A DNA stretch of 64,000 nucleotides from Breoghania corrubedonensis (GCF_003053845.1 NZ_QAYG01000003.1:62001-126000); one strand, 5' to 3'. Positions 37,638-47,861 are shown, counted from the first letter of the stretch. Numbers and translations: made by a program. Notes: generated by a model from the letters alone, not told the origin.

Positions 37638-39959
37638 ATGATCGACCCCGTCACGAAGCCCGACCCGCAGTGGATCCGGGAGGAAGACAACCGTCTGGTG
37701 GCCGGCCGCGGCCGCTACAATGACGATCTTCATTTCGACAACGAAGCGCACATGGCCTTCGTGCGCGCACCCTTCGCCTCGGCCCGCATAACGGGGATCG
37801 ATTGCGCCGCCGCGCGCGAAATGCCCGGCGTGCTGGCTATCGTCACGGGTAGGGATGTGCGCGAGGCCGGCTTCGGCACCATCTCCACCATCGCGCCCGT
37901 CAAGCGTGCGGATGGCAGCCCGCTTTTTCACCCGCCCTACGCTATGATCTGCGAGGAGCGCACCCGCTTCGTCGGCGACATCGTGGCCGCTGTGGTGGCC
38001 GAGACGGCGCTTCAGGCGGAGGAGGCGCGCGAGGCGATCCTTGTCGATTACGAGGACCTCGCCGCCGTGACCGATGTGGCCGAGGCCGTCAGGGATGGCG
38101 CGCCCGCCGTGTGGGACGAGGTGGCGGACAACGTCGCCTACGTGCACAGGGTGGGCGACATGGAGGCCGCCGACGCCGCCTTCGCCAGGGCCGCGTTTAC
38201 GGTGGAGGCCGACCTGCGCATTTCCCGTCTTGTCGCCTCGCCGATCGAGCCGCGCAGCGCCATAGCGCTTCATGACGCGGACGCTGACCGCTTCACCCTC
38301 CATGTCGGCGTGCAGAACACCCATGCGGTGCGCGATTACACGGCGGGCCTGATGAACATCGCGCCCGACCGGCTGCGCCTCGTCACGCATGATGTGGGTG
38401 GCTCCTTCGGCATGAAGAACGCGCCCTTGCCGGAATACGTTCTGGTGCTGTGGCTTGCCAAACGGCTCGGCCGGCCGGTGCGCTGGCTTTCCAGCCGCAA
38501 CGAGGCCTTCCAGGGCGATCCGCACGCCCGCGATCAGGTCAGCCATGCGGCGCTTGCACTTGATGCGGACGGCCGGTTTCTGGCGGTGAAGGTGAGGACG
38601 CTCGCCAATCAGGGGGCCTATTTCAACCGCAACACGCCGACTTCGGCGATCGGCAATGTCGGCGGACTGGCCGGCGTCTACCGCACGCCGACGATCGCGG
38701 TCGAGGTTTTCGGAATCCACACCCATACCCAGCCGACCACGCCCTATCGCGGTGCGGGGCGGCCGGAGGCGACCTACATCATCGAACGGCTGATCGATCT
38801 GGCGGCGCAAAAGACCGGCATCGACCGGGTGAGCTTGCGCCGCCGCAACATGATCGCGCCTGACGAGATGCCCTTTCGGACGGGGCTCACCTACACCTAT
38901 GACTGTGGCGATTTCCCCGCCGTGCTCGACAGCGCGCTGGAGGCGGCCGACTGGGCGGGCTTTGACGCGCGAAAGGCGCAAAGCGCGGCGAACGGGCTCT
39001 TGCGCGGCATCGGCATCGCCAATCCGGTCGAGATCGCCGGCGGGCCCTTCGGCAAACCGTTTTCAGAATTTGCCGAGATAAGGTTCGACGAGACGGGCAA
39101 GGCGATGGTGCTGATCGGCGGTCAGGACGTGGGGCAGGGCACGCGCTCCACTTTCGCGCAGATGACCCACGATTTTCTCGGTCTTGACCGCGACCGGCTG
39201 GAGGTCGTCACCGGCGATACGGACGCGGTGGCGCGTGGCACCGGCACCTTCGGTTCGCGCACCATGGGCTCGGGCGGCACGGCGCTGTTTCGCGCGGCCG
39301 AGGAGGTCAAGCGTCGGGCGCTGGCCAAGGCGGCGGATCATCTGGAGGCTGCGCCGGGCGATATCACCTTCGAGGCGGGCGAATTCCGCATCGCGGGAAC
39401 GGACAGGGCCGTCGCCCTGCACGCGCTTGCCGCCGCCGATCCGTCAGGGCTTTCGGCGGATGCCTGGGAGGCACCGGAAAACGCCACCTTCCCCAATGGC
39501 TGCCACGTCGCGGAAGTCGAGATCGATCCGGAAACGGGCCGTACCGAGGTCGTCGCCTATACGGTGGTGGATGATGTGGGGACGGTCGTGAACCCGGCGC
39601 TCGTCAAGGGGCAGATCCATGGCGGCGTGGCGCAGGGCTACGCGCAGGCGGTGGGGGAGGCTGTGGTCTTCGAGGAAGGCACGGGCCAGCTCGTCACCGG
39701 TTCCTTCATGGATTACCGGATGCCGCGTGCCGACGACCTGCCGATGATCGAGGTGATTACCCACGCGGTGCCGACGAAGGTCAATCCGTTGGGCGTCAAG
39801 GGCGCGGGCGAGGCCGGCACGGTGGGCGCGCTGCCCTGCATCGTCTCCGCCATCATGGACGCGCTTGCCGCTTGCGGCATCGCCCATATCGACATGCCGG
39901 TGACGCCCGAAAGGATCTGGCAGGCGATCAGGGATGCGCGGGGCCCGAGCGGGGGGTGA
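37638..39959 (+). CDS. Stand-alone xanthine dehydrogenase-family molybdenum-binding subunit
   Basis: 773 aa molybdopterin-binding large subunit of the CoxL/XDH family. It begins with the (a/b)-hammerhead domain (EEDNRLVAGRGRYNDDLHF), then the molybdopterin-binding domain with DVGGSFGMKN, PYRGAGRPEATYIIERL, and GQDVGQGTRSTFAQM. The catalytic glutamate is in GAGEAGTVGALP near the C-terminus. Such enzymes hydroxylate aldehydes, purines or heterocycles, or oxidise CO in form I. The CO-oxidiser loop AYRCSFR is absent (here PYRGAGR), so CO oxidation is unlikely. No FAD (CoxM) or [2Fe-2S] (CoxS) subunit gene is adjacent, which is unusual. Start at the ATG 37638 after GGAG; upstream ATGs at 37542 and 37569 are possible. 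Confidence 0.88.
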   Translation: MIDPVTKPDPQWIREEDNRLVAGRGRYNDDLHFDNEAHMAFVRAPFASARITGIDCAAAREMPGVLAIVTGRDVREAGFGTISTIAPVKRADGSPLFHPPYAMICEERTRFVGDIVAAVVAETALQAEEAREAILVDYEDLAAVTDVAEAVRDGAPAVWDEVADNVAYVHRVGDMEAADAAFARAAFTVEADLRISRLVASPIEPRSAIALHDADADRFTLHVGVQNTHAVRDYTAGLMNIAPDRLRLVTHDVGGSFGMKNAPLPEYVLVLWLAKRLGRPVRWLSSRNEAFQGDPHARDQVSHAALALDADGRFLAVKVRTLANQGAYFNRNTPTSAIGNVGGLAGVYRTPTIAVEVFGIHTHTQPTTPYRGAGRPEATYIIERLIDLAAQKTGIDRVSLRRRNMIAPDEMPFRTGLTYTYDCGDFPAVLDSALEAADWAGFDARKAQSAANGLLRGIGIANPVEIAGGPFGKPFSEFAEIRFDETGKAMVLIGGQDVGQGTRSTFAQMTHDFLGLDRDRLEVVTGDTDAVARGTGTFGSRTMGSGGTALFRAAEEVKRRALAKAADHLEAAPGDITFEAGEFRIAGTDRAVALHALAAADPSGLSADAWEAPENATFPNGCHVAEVEIDPETGRTEVVAYTVVDDVGTVVNPALVKGQIHGGVAQGYAQAVGEAVVFEEGTGQLVTGSFMDYRMPRADDLPMIEVITHAVPTKVNPLGVKGAGEAGTVGALPCIVSAIMDALAACGIAHIDMPVTPERIWQAIRDARGPSGG

Positions 39960-39990
39960 AGGAAGAAGCCAGGCAAAAAAAACGGGGCCT

Positions 39991-40677
39991 TTACGCTTGC
40001 GCCGTCTCGGTGCCGGCGAGATCCTGGACGGCCGGCCACAGCGCGTCGAAGGACGAGATCACGCGGTCCGGGCCCAGTTCGGTGACCGGGACGGGCGTGT
40101 AGCCGAAATCGACGGCGATGACGGGAATGCGCGCGGCGCGCGCGGCATCGATGTCGGTGATGGAATCGCCCACCATCAGCGCGCGGGACGGATCGCCACC
40201 GCACCGGTCGATCGCACCCAGGATCGGCATGGCATCGGGCTTGGGCTTTGCGAAGGTATCGCCGCCGATGATGGTCGCGAACCGGCTGGTCATGCCGAGT
40301 TCTTCCAGCAGCTTGCGCGCCAGCCCCTCCAGCTTGTTGGTGCAAACCGCGAGTTTCCAGCCGGCCTCCGAGAACCGGTCGAGCGCGGTTTCCATACCGG
40401 GAAAGGGGCGGCTGGCGACCGCGATGTTTTGCGAATAGTGCTCCAGAAAGGCGCTGAACAGGACTTCCATCTCGGCCGGATCGAGATGCTCGCCCGCCAT
40501 GTCGAAGCCGCGTTGCAGCATGACGCGCGCGCCCTGTCCGACGAGCTTGCTCAACCCATCCATCGGGATCGGCCCCAGCGAGCGGGCTTCAAGAACCGTG
40601 TTGAGGGATGCCAGCAGATCGGGCGCTGTATCGACCAGCGTGCCGTCGAGATCGAAAACGAGAATAGGGGCGGGCAA
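39991..40677 (-). CDS. gph: Phosphoglycolate phosphatase
   Basis: 228 aa HAD-superfamily hydrolase that dephosphorylates 2-phosphoglycolate formed by DNA repair or photorespiration-like side reactions. HAD motif I is FDLDGTLVDTAPDL at the N-terminus, motif II is AVCTNKLEG, motif III lysine is in FAKPKPDAM, and motif IV is MVGDSITDIDAA. The cap domain lies between residues about 15 and 85. It converges with the molybdenum hydroxylase gene, 31 bp away. In related genomes gph is often next to rpiA and gor; here a chemoreceptor gene and a palindromic repeat lie between. Confidence 0.92.
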   Translation of the reverse strand: MPAPILVFDLDGTLVDTAPDLLASLNTVLEARSLGPIPMDGLSKLVGQGARVMLQRGFDMAGEHLDPAEMEVLFSAFLEHYSQNIAVASRPFPGMETALDRFSEAGWKLAVCTNKLEGLARKLLEELGMTSRFATIIGGDTFAKPKPDAMPILGAIDRCGGDPSRALMVGDSITDIDAARAARIPVIAVDFGYTPVPVTELGPDRVISSFDALWPAVQDLAGTETAQA

Positions 40678-40814
40678 GGCGCATACTCCGGAAAACGGCG
40701 GGAAAGGGCAGGGTATTCGGGGCTACCCGGTTTGCCGGCGGGGCGCAAGGGGCGCCACGGGGGATTTAGGGCGCGGCGAGGGGGAAGAGAAGAGGGAGAA
40801 GGGAGAGGGGAATG

Positions 40815-41001
40815 GAGCGGCTTCGCCGCGCTTGTTGCGCTGGATTCCGGATCGGCGTTCGGCTTCGCCTCGCTTGTCCGGAATGAGGGAGGTCGTGGTG
40901 GGCTTCAAGCGTCCCACACACGCCCTCATTCCGGGCGGTCTGCCGCGCAGCGGCATGGCCAGACCCGGAACCCAGCGCAAGAAGTCGCGGCGAAGCCGCT
41001 C
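40815..41001. repeat. Dispersed palindromic intergenic repeat, family A, copy 2 (inverted)
   Basis: Same outer arms as the copies at 10048 and 46401 (GAGCGGCTTCGCCGC and GCGGCGAAGCCGCTC, here perfectly complementary), with CCGGAATGAGGG/CCCTCATTCCGG inside. The asymmetric interior (GGTCTGCCGCGCAGCGG next to CATGGCCAGACCCGG) is the reverse complement of that in copy 1, so this copy is inverted. It sits between the chemoreceptor stop and gph, downstream of one gene and upstream of the other on the minus strand. Confidence 0.85.
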
Positions 41002-41026
41002 CAATTCCCTTACTGCGTCCACACCC

Positions 41027-42823
41027 TCACAACTTGTAGGCGGTGCGGAAGCCGCCCCAGTGGCGGCCGAAGACGTGCAGCGGCACGTCGATCTCGCGCA
41101 TCCACACGATCTGGCCATTGCCCATGTCGCGCGGGTAGGACTGGATCAGGAAAGGCCGGGTGTTGCGTGCCGCGCAAAGGCCGGCGCGGTCGTCGAAGAT
41201 CCGTCGATTGCGGCAGTTGGCGGCATTCCAGACCGGATCGTCCGGCTTTTGAGGGTGCGAATAGATACGGTTGTGGACCGGCAGGTAGCCGTTGCGGTCG
41301 ACGGCGACGCAGAATGTCATGCCTTGCGCCTTCGAGGCGTCCAGAAGACGTTCCTGCAGCGGCGGGAGGATCTCCTCCAGAACGCCGAGCCCTCGCGTCG
41401 TCACCTGCTGCGGATCGCTGCCGGGCACCGGCTGGTAATCGGTGTCATAAAGCGCCTCGATGTCGAGCCGCCCCGATTGCACGGCCTGGGTCAACGCCGC
41501 CTCGATCTTCGCCGCGGTCTCCTTCGCGGCGTTGATGAACCCTTCGTTCTCCGAACGGACCCGCTCGATCAGGGTGCCGAGGCCGGCGCGGGCCGCCTCG
41601 TCGAGCTCGCCAAAGGCGCAATGAAGCCCAAGCGTGCTCGTGCCTACGATGGTGATGGGAAGCCTTCCCGCCCCCTTGAGCTCCAGGACCGCCCGCGTGC
41701 CCACCGCAACCGTGCGGTCCTCCGGCATCTTCAAAAGCGCGCCGCCTTCGGAAATGTCGAGCGTGCGCACGGTCAATTCGAATCCCGCGCCTTCCAGCCG
41801 GCCTTGCAGGTCGACGGGAAAGCGGTCGTGCCGCCGGCGGTTCCCGGCCCGTGTCTGGCGGATCAGCATGGTGAAACGCGTGGAAAGCGCCTCGGTCAGG
41901 CCGGTCATGCGGGTGCTGGCCTCGGTGATCTGCGTGCCGGTCTCGTCAGCGGCATCCGTCGCCGTGGAAATGGCGGCGACGCGTTCGGAGACCTCGCGCA
42001 CGAAGTCCGCCGTCATGTGGGCCGAGCGGCCGATCTCGTCGGTGGTGGCGACCTGCTCCTCCACCGCGCCAGCGACCGAGACGAAACTCGGCCGGATCTC
42101 ATCGATGACGCCGATGATCAGGTTGACCGCCTCGATCGAGCCTTCCGCGGTCACCTGCAACTGCGAGATGTTGGCGCTGATCTCGTCGGTCGCGCGCTGG
42201 GTCTGCTCCGACAACTGCTTGACCTCGTTGGCGACGACGGCAAAGCCCTTGCCGGCCTCGCCCGCGCGCGCCGCCTCGATGGTGGCGTTGAGGGCCAGAA
42301 GGTTTGTCTGCTTGGCGACCGCGGAGATCATCGAGACCACGTCGGCGATCTTCTGCACCGCGCTGCGCAGTTCGGTGACGCCGTCATTCGCCTGCGAGGC
42401 GATTCCGCCGGCCTTGTCGGCGAGCGTCGTGGTGTTGGCCACCTGCGCGCCGATCTCGCGGCTGGTCTTGGTCAGTTCCTCGATTGCCTCGGCAAGCTGC
42501 GAGGCGTTGGCGGTGGCCTCCGAAGAGCGTGCCGAGAGTTGGGTCGTATCGGACCGGATGCCGGAAATGATGCGGGTCTGGTCGTCGATCTGATCCTTTA
42601 CCGCGCCCGCGCTGGAAACGATTGAGCGCGCCGCGACGGCGAGGTCGGCCTCGATCAGGTCGAAGGTCTCGGAGATGTCGGCTGCGGCTTCGCGCGCCGG
42701 CTCCTCGTCCAGCGTCTCCCGCGCGTCGATGTTGGCATCCGTCTCGTCCTGTCGTGCCGGGCTGTGGTCGCTGCCGGAGCGTTTTCGGGAAAATCCCGGA
42801 ATGCCGAACGCGCGGGAAGCCAT
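41027..42823 (-). CDS. Soluble chemoreceptor with PilZ domain and C-terminal sensor-like domain
   Basis: 598 aa with no membrane segment, so cytoplasmic. Residues about 60-320 form the MCP coiled-coil, with the CheA/CheW-binding tip [20 protein letters not shown] at 173-192. Residues about 328-420 are a PilZ domain: RRHDR (RxxxR, 330-334) and DISEGG (DxSxxG, 356-361) are its two c-di-GMP-binding motifs. Residues about 430-598 form a third domain ([19 protein letters not shown] and [19 protein letters not shown]) like sensor domains at the end of some alphaproteobacterial MCPs. It could link c-di-GMP levels to chemotaxis. The start has AGGAGG upstream. It lies between gph and rpiA. Confidence 0.9.
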   Translation of the reverse strand: MASRAFGIPGFSRKRSGSDHSPARQDETDANIDARETLDEEPAREAAADISETFDLIEADLAVAARSIVSSAGAVKDQIDDQTRIISGIRSDTTQLSARSSEATANASQLAEAIEELTKTSREIGAQVANTTTLADKAGGIASQANDGVTELRSAVQKIADVVSMISAVAKQTNLLALNATIEAARAGEAGKGFAVVANEVKQLSEQTQRATDEISANISQLQVTAEGSIEAVNLIIGVIDEIRPSFVSVAGAVEEQVATTDEIGRSAHMTADFVREVSERVAAISTATDAADETGTQITEASTRMTGLTEALSTRFTMLIRQTRAGNRRRHDRFPVDLQGRLEGAGFELTVRTLDISEGGALLKMPEDRTVAVGTRAVLELKGAGRLPITIVGTSTLGLHCAFGELDEAARAGLGTLIERVRSENEGFINAAKETAAKIEAALTQAVQSGRLDIEALYDTDYQPVPGSDPQQVTTRGLGVLEEILPPLQERLLDASKAQGMTFCVAVDRNGYLPVHNRIYSHPQKPDDPVWNAANCRNRRIFDDRAGLCAARNTRPFLIQSYPRDMGNGQIVWMREIDVPLHVFGRHWGGFRTAYKL

Positions 42824-43442
42824 TTTCCCCTCCTGGAGTATGTGTTCAGATAATCTGTGAATTCATATTTCCATGACGTTGATGAAGTATTCGTAAACCG
42901 TAAATAATACGTATGTTAAAAACATGTATTGTGCATTGCGATAAGTCGAAAGTCTGGGTGGTAACAGTAACAGTGCGGACGCGTGGATGACCATCCTCAC
43001 GGACGGGTGTGGTGCATTGTGGAGGGGGCTGTGCGCTTGTCTGGTTGCGGGCCATAGCCGGCGGGCGAATGGCGAAGATGACGAAAGCTTGATCGCCTGC
43101 CCATCCGTTTCGCTGTTCGCCGCCGCGGGCGGTCGTCGGGAATCGCGCCCTGTCGGTTTCCGGGTCGGATATCATCGCAAGCGGGCACCGACGGGCGGGA
43201 ACCCGCGTCTTGGACATGCCGGCGCGCTTGTGCGCAAGATAGTCAACAAGCCATTCAAACTGTGGCCTGTCCGGCTCTGCCATGCTATTCAGCCGCCGAC
43301 ACCCTCGTGCGGTGTCGTCAAAAAGCCAGAATCCGGCTTCACCCGGACGCGACCGCAAAGCGAGGCGCGGAAACCGGGTGGAGTCCCTTTGTCTTATCCG
43401 CTTGTCCGATCCGCCCTGCGCGGCGGGTGGCGTGGAGGTGAA
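42824..43442. other. Intergenic region between the MCP–PilZ gene and rpiA
   Basis: About 620 bases between divergent genes. The part near the chemoreceptor (42845-42960) is AT-rich and probably carries its promoter. A 7-bp hairpin, CGACACC/GGTGTCG, lies at 43297-43317 and is followed by TCAAAAA. The frame open across 42987-43442 upstream of rpiA shows no family features, so I treat it as non-coding. The rpiA ribosome-binding site GGAGGTG is at 43434-43440. Confidence 0.4.
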
Positions 43443-44156
43443 ATGAGCGACGAGTTGAAGCGCGCATCTGCCATGGCGGCGCTTGAGGAAGTGCGGTCGG
43501 GCATGCGGCTCGGGATCGGCACCGGGTCGACGGCCGAGTTCTTCGTGCGTGCCCTTGCGGAAAAGGTGGCCGGCGGGCTCGATATCATCGGCGTGCCGAC
43601 CTCGGAGCGCACGGCAGCGCTTGCCCGCGAGTTGGGCGTTCCGCTGACGACGCTCGACGAGACGCCGGAACTGGACCTGACGGTGGACGGGGCCGACGAA
43701 CTCGATGCCCGCCTGCAGCTCATCAAGGGTGGCGGCGCCGCACTCCTGCGCGAGAAGATCGTGGCGGCCGCCTCCAGACGCATGGTGGTGATCGCCGACG
43801 ACAGCAAGCTTGTCGAGACGCTCGGCCGCTTCCCGCTGCCGATCGAGGTGATGCCCTTCGGCCTCGAAGCCACCCGGCGCGCTGTCGTGAAGGTGGCGGA
43901 TGCGTTGTCGCTCAAGGGCGAGGTCGTGCTGCGCATGGCCGCTGACGGTTCGCCGCTGGTGACCGACGGCGGACACTACATTCTTGATGCCCATTGGGGC
44001 CGGCTGCCGGATGCGTCCGGTCTGGCCGACCGCCTCGCCGCCATTCCCGGCGTCGTGGAACACGGACTTTTCATCGGCCTGGCCAAGGCCGCCTACGTGG
44101 CGGGCCCTTCCGGCGTGCGCCAGATCGCGGTCGCGACGGCCGACGAGACGAACTAA
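43443..44156 (+). CDS. rpiA: Ribose-5-phosphate isomerase A
   Basis: Interconverts ribose 5-phosphate and ribulose 5-phosphate in the pentose phosphate pathway. The 237 aa protein has the RpiA signatures [16 protein letters not shown], the catalytic [19 protein letters not shown] (Asp and Glu general base region), and [14 protein letters not shown] with the active-site lysine. The ATG at 43443 has GGAGGTG just upstream. It is followed after 11 bp by a DUF2059 gene and then gor, a cluster seen across Rhizobiales. Confidence 0.95.
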   Translation: MSDELKRASAMAALEEVRSGMRLGIGTGSTAEFFVRALAEKVAGGLDIIGVPTSERTAALARELGVPLTTLDETPELDLTVDGADELDARLQLIKGGGAALLREKIVAAASRRMVVIADDSKLVETLGRFPLPIEVMPFGLEATRRAVVKVADALSLKGEVVLRMAADGSPLVTDGGHYILDAHWGRLPDASGLADRLAAIPGVVEHGLFIGLAKAAYVAGPSGVRQIAVATADETN

Positions 44157-44167
44157 CGGAGAAAGAC

Positions 44168-44728
44168 ATGACGCGTTCGATCCATTCCTGCCTGACGGGC
44201 GGTTTCGCCGCCGTCACGCTTGCCGCAAGCCTGGCTTTTGCCGCGCCGGTCATGGCGCAGACCCAGAATCAGAATTCCGGCAACGCGGCCGCCGGCGACC
44301 AGGAGACCTTCACCAAGGAGCACATGGCCGCGGCACGTGCCGCGATCGAGGGCGGCAACGCTTTCCGTTCCTTCGATGACATCCTGCCGGTGATCGCCGA
44401 CAAGACCCGCACGCTGTTCATCCGCACCAATCCGTCCGCGACCAACGTGATCGACGAAGTGACGAACGAGGTGGCGATGAAGCTCGCCAACCGTCGTCCG
44501 GAACTCGACCGCACGATCATGGAAGTGTGGGCGCGCCGCTTCTCTACCGAGGAACTGAACGAGATCGCCGCCTTCTACCAGTCGCCGGTCGGCAAGAAGT
44601 TTGCCTCGCTCGGGCCTGAACTGACGGCGCTTTCCATCGGCGCGGCCAAGCAGTGGGGCGACGTGATCTCCACCGAAATGGTGACGCGCGTGCGTGAAGA
44701 GCTGAACAAGCGCGGCTACCAGTTCTGA
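44168..44728 (+). CDS. Periplasmic DUF2059 protein
   Basis: 186 aa. An N-terminal signal peptide (CLTGGFAAVTLAASLAFAAP, cut after VMAQ) and a mature helical protein with the DUF2059 core FSTEELNEIAAFYQSPVGKK near residues 136-154. Its function is unknown; in Rhizobiales it is typically placed between rpiA and gor, as here. The start is 11 bp after the rpiA stop with GGAGAAAG upstream, so it shares the rpiA transcript. After its stop, 44735-44880 contains imperfect copies of a GGCCGCTGCTGGCGGCC-type motif. Confidence 0.88.
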   Translation: MTRSIHSCLTGGFAAVTLAASLAFAAPVMAQTQNQNSGNAAAGDQETFTKEHMAAARAAIEGGNAFRSFDDILPVIADKTRTLFIRTNPSATNVIDEVTNEVAMKLANRRPELDRTIMEVWARRFSTEELNEIAAFYQSPVGKKFASLGPELTALSIGAAKQWGDVISTEMVTRVREELNKRGYQF

Positions 44729-44996
44729 TCTCGCGCCCCGGGGGTGGGGCCGGATGGGGGCAGGGCCGGAAATCGGGCCCGGTCGCTGCTGGCGGCCGAT
44801 GACTTGATGCGGCCGCCGCTGGCGGGTCCTTTAGCATGACGGGGCCGCTGCTGGCGGCCGGGTTGCTCGTCTCCTATGTCTGGACCATGTGTCGTGCGGG
44901 CCGGCGTCGCTCGCCGGTCCCTTGCACGGCGCTCATGTCTTGAGAATGCGCCGGCAGCGTCTGTCGCGCGGCGCGGACGTTTGAATGGAGCCGGCA

Positions 44997-46385
44997 ATGG
45001 CGGATTACGACTACGACCTCTTTGTGATCGGTGCGGGCTCGGGCGGCGTGCGCGCGGCCCGTATCGCGGCCACCCACGGCGCCCGGGTGGCGATCGCGGA
45101 AGAATACCGCTATGGCGGCACCTGTGTCATCCGAGGCTGCGTCCCGAAGAAGCTGCTGGTCTACGCGTCCCAGTATTCGGAACATTTCGAGGACGCGAAG
45201 GGCTTCGGCTGGCATGTCGGCGAAACCTCGTTCGACTGGAAGAAACTGATCGCCAGCAAGGACCAGGAGATAGCCCGGCTTGAGGGCATCTACCGGCGCA
45301 ACCTGAAGCGTTCGGGCGTCGAACTGCACGACACGCGGGCGGAGATCGTCGGTCCGCATGAGGTGCGGCTGAAGGCCGTCAATCGCACGGTCAGCGCGAA
45401 GTATATCCTCGTGGCGACGGGCGGGCGACCCTATCTCGACGATACGGTGGAAGGGGTGGAGCACACCATCACCTCCAACGAGGCGCTGCATCTTTCCGAA
45501 TTTCCCAAGCGCATCGCTATTGCCGGTGGCGGCTATATCGCGGTTGAATTCGCCGGCATTTTCGCGGGCCTTGGTGCGGAGACGACGCTCGTCTATCGCG
45601 GCGAGGAGATCCTGCGCGGTTTTGACGACGACCTGCGTTCCGCCGTCCACAACGAGATGGAGAAGAAGGGCATCCGCGTCCTTTGCGGCGAGGTCTTCAC
45701 GAAGATCGAGCGCCAGTCCGACGGCACGCTGAAGGGCCACCTGCGCCAGGGCGCCGCCATCGAGGCGGACCAGATCATGTTCGCTATCGGCCGCAGGCCG
45801 AACACTGACGGGCTGGGCCTGGAGACGGCCGGCGTGGAGCTTGGCGGCAAGGGCGAGATCAAGGTCGACGAGAATTCGTGCACCAACGTGCCTTCGATCT
45901 ACGCCATCGGCGATGTCACCGACCGGGTGAACCTGACGCCGGTCGCCATCCGTGAGGGCCATGCCTTCGCCGACACGGTCTTCGGCAAGAACCCGCGCAC
46001 CGTCGATCATTCGCTGATCCCGACGGCGGTCTTCTCGCAGCCGGAAATCGGCACCGTCGGGCTGACCGAGCGCGAGGCCTGCGCCGCCTATGCCAATGTC
46101 GATGTGTACCGCTCGATCTTCCGCCCGATGCGCCACACGCTGTCGGGCCGCGACGAGAAGATGGTGATGAAGATCCTGGTGGATGCGGATACCGATCGGG
46201 TTCTGGGCGTGCATGTGCTGGGCCCCGATGCGGGCGAGCTTTCCCAGGTGCTCGGCATCGCCTTGAAGATGGGTGCCACCAAGGCAGACTTCGACGCCAC
46301 CATGGCGGTCCACCCCACCGCCGCCGAAGAGCTCGTCACCATGCGCGAACCCGCCGAACAGCACCGCCGCGCGGCCGCCGAATAG
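44997..46385 (+). CDS. gor: Glutathione reductase
   Basis: A 462 aa flavoprotein disulfide reductase that keeps glutathione reduced with NADPH. FAD motif: LFVIGAGSGGVRAARIAA. Redox-active disulfide: GGTCVIRGCVPKK (CxxxxC). NADPH Rossmann motif: IAIAGGGYIAVEFAG. Second FAD motif: YAIGDVTDRVNLTPVA. The C-terminal active-site His–Glu pair is in HPTAAEELVTMR. The ATG at 44997 has GGAG six bases upstream and is preferred over an ATG at 44985. It is the last gene of the rpiA–DUF2059–gor cluster; a palindromic repeat follows. Confidence 0.95.
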   Translation: MADYDYDLFVIGAGSGGVRAARIAATHGARVAIAEEYRYGGTCVIRGCVPKKLLVYASQYSEHFEDAKGFGWHVGETSFDWKKLIASKDQEIARLEGIYRRNLKRSGVELHDTRAEIVGPHEVRLKAVNRTVSAKYILVATGGRPYLDDTVEGVEHTITSNEALHLSEFPKRIAIAGGGYIAVEFAGIFAGLGAETTLVYRGEEILRGFDDDLRSAVHNEMEKKGIRVLCGEVFTKIERQSDGTLKGHLRQGAAIEADQIMFAIGRRPNTDGLGLETAGVELGGKGEIKVDENSCTNVPSIYAIGDVTDRVNLTPVAIREGHAFADTVFGKNPRTVDHSLIPTAVFSQPEIGTVGLTEREACAAYANVDVYRSIFRPMRHTLSGRDEKMVMKILVDADTDRVLGVHVLGPDAGELSQVLGIALKMGATKADFDATMAVHPTAAEELVTMREPAEQHRRAAAE

Positions 46386-46400
46386 GGCGGGAGAGAAGCG

Positions 46401-46599
46401 GAGCGCCCTTGCGGGCGCGCTTCTCGCGCTGGATTCCGGGTCTGGCCATGCCGCTTCGCGGCAGACCGCCCGGAATGAGGGAGCGAGGGGAGAGTTGAAG
46501 CCTCAAGCCCGGGCGAGCATTGCTTGCCCTCATTCCGGACAAGTGAGGCAAAGCCGAACGCTGATCCGGAATCCAGCAAATCAGCGGCGCGAAGCGCTC
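46401..46599. repeat. Dispersed palindromic intergenic repeat, family A, copy 3
   Basis: Same orientation as copy 1: outer arms begin GAGCGCCCTTGCGGGCGCGC and end GCGGCGCGAAGCGCTC (less conserved than in the other copies), with inner CTGGATTCCGGGTCTGGCC, ACCGCCCGGAATGAGGG, CCCTCATTCCGGACAAGTG and CCGGAATCCAG. It fills the convergent gap between gor and the class V aminotransferase, so it could act as a two-way transcript end. Confidence 0.85.
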
Positions 46600-46648
46600 C
46601 TGTTTCTCTTTTCCGAAGCGAAGCCGCTCTATTGCCGCTTTGCTTCAC

Positions 46649-47824
46649 CTACCGCCCATCCGCCACGGCCCGGCAGAAGCGCTCGATCTCTTCCTCCGTG
46701 TTGTAATAGTGAACGGAGGCGCGAGCGAGTGCCTCCAGCCCGCGCGTCGGCAGGTCGAGACGCGAGGATCGCGCCTGCGTGTGGGTGATGTTGATGTTGC
46801 GCGCCCGGAGCCGTTCGCGGATCGCCAGCGGTTCCTCGTCCGCCTTCGAAAACGTCACGATACCGCAACGCTCCGCCCCCAGATCATGGACGTTGACGCC
46901 CGGGATCTGCGAAAGCTCCGCCCGCAGCGTTTCCGCCAGCGCCTTCACCCGTGCCTCGATGTCGGCCATGCCGAGATCGAGCGCGTAGCGGATCGCGCGG
47001 CCGAGGCCGATCTGCCCGGCGACGAAGCGCTCCCAGGTCTCGAAGCGCGTCGCGTCCTCCTTCAGGCAATATTCCGTTTCCGACAGCCAGTCGCTGGCCT
47101 GAAGATCGACGAAGGGCGGCTCCAGATCGGCGACGATTTTGTCTGAAGCCCACAAAAAGCCCGTGCCGCGCGGGCCGCGCAGGTATTTCCGGCCCGTCGC
47201 CGACAGCATGTGGCAGCCGATCGTTGCGACGTCGATCTGCAACTGGCCGACCGCCTGACAGGCATCGAGCAGGTAGAGGATGCCATGCCGGCGCGCGATG
47301 GCGCCGACCTCCGCCGCCGGGTTCACCAGCCCGCCCTGCGTGGGCACATGCGTCAGCGAGATCAGCCGCGTGCGCGGCGTGATCGCGGCTTCCAGCGCGG
47401 CCAGATCCACCTGACCGGTCGCGTCGTTGTCGATGATGTCGATCTCGATGCCGGCGCGCGCCTTCATCTGCAGCAGCGCGACGTAGTTGGACACGTATTC
47501 GGCGCGCGCCGTGATCACCCGGTCGCCGGGTTTGAAGGGGATGGCATAGAAGGCCATGTCCCAGGCCCGCGTGGCGTTCTCGATGAAGGCGATTTCATGC
47601 GGCTTGCCGCCGACGAGGTCGGCCGCCGCGGCATAAAAATCGCGCAGCGCGCTATTGGCCTCCGCTGCGGCCTCGTAGCCGCCGATCTCCGCCTCGCGCC
47701 GGAGATGACCGGTCACGGCATCGAGCACGGGGGTGGGCGGCAGCGAGGAGCCGGCGTTGTTGAAATGCAGGACATGGGCGCAGCCGGGGGTTTCGCGGCG
47801 CAGGTGATCGATATCGAGAGGCAC
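46649..47824 (-). CDS. Class V aminotransferase / cysteine desulfurase-like PLP enzyme
   Basis: 391 aa fold-type I PLP enzyme. The N-terminus ([13 protein letters not shown]) and [10 protein letters not shown] are typical of the class V group with isopenicillin epimerase-like and NifS-like members. The PLP aspartate is in [16 protein letters not shown], and the Schiff-base lysine in [17 protein letters not shown]. No clear catalytic cysteine loop of the SufS type is evident, so a lyase or epimerase on a sulfur-containing or amino-acid substrate is as likely as desulfuration. Stands alone; converges with gor. Confidence 0.82.
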   Translation of the reverse strand: MPLDIDHLRRETPGCAHVLHFNNAGSSLPPTPVLDAVTGHLRREAEIGGYEAAAEANSALRDFYAAAADLVGGKPHEIAFIENATRAWDMAFYAIPFKPGDRVITARAEYVSNYVALLQMKARAGIEIDIIDNDATGQVDLAALEAAITPRTRLISLTHVPTQGGLVNPAAEVGAIARRHGILYLLDACQAVGQLQIDVATIGCHMLSATGRKYLRGPRGTGFLWASDKIVADLEPPFVDLQASDWLSETEYCLKEDATRFETWERFVAGQIGLGRAIRYALDLGMADIEARVKALAETLRAELSQIPGVNVHDLGAERCGIVTFSKADEEPLAIRERLRARNINITHTQARSSRLDLPTRGLEALARASVHYYNTEEEIERFCRAVADGR

Positions 47825-47861
47825 GGGAACTCCGTCGGGACAAGGCGGGGAGGCGAGGCTA

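Noticed and set aside
38750-38775. CO dehydrogenase form I active-site loop in the molybdenum hydroxylase
   Set aside because: The position reads PYRGAGR rather than AYRCSFR, so the protein is not a form I CO oxidiser.
42987-43442. N-terminal extension of rpiA by about 150 codons
   Set aside because: The upstream frame lacks any domain, while the ATG at 43443 has a good ribosome-binding site and matches the usual RpiA length.
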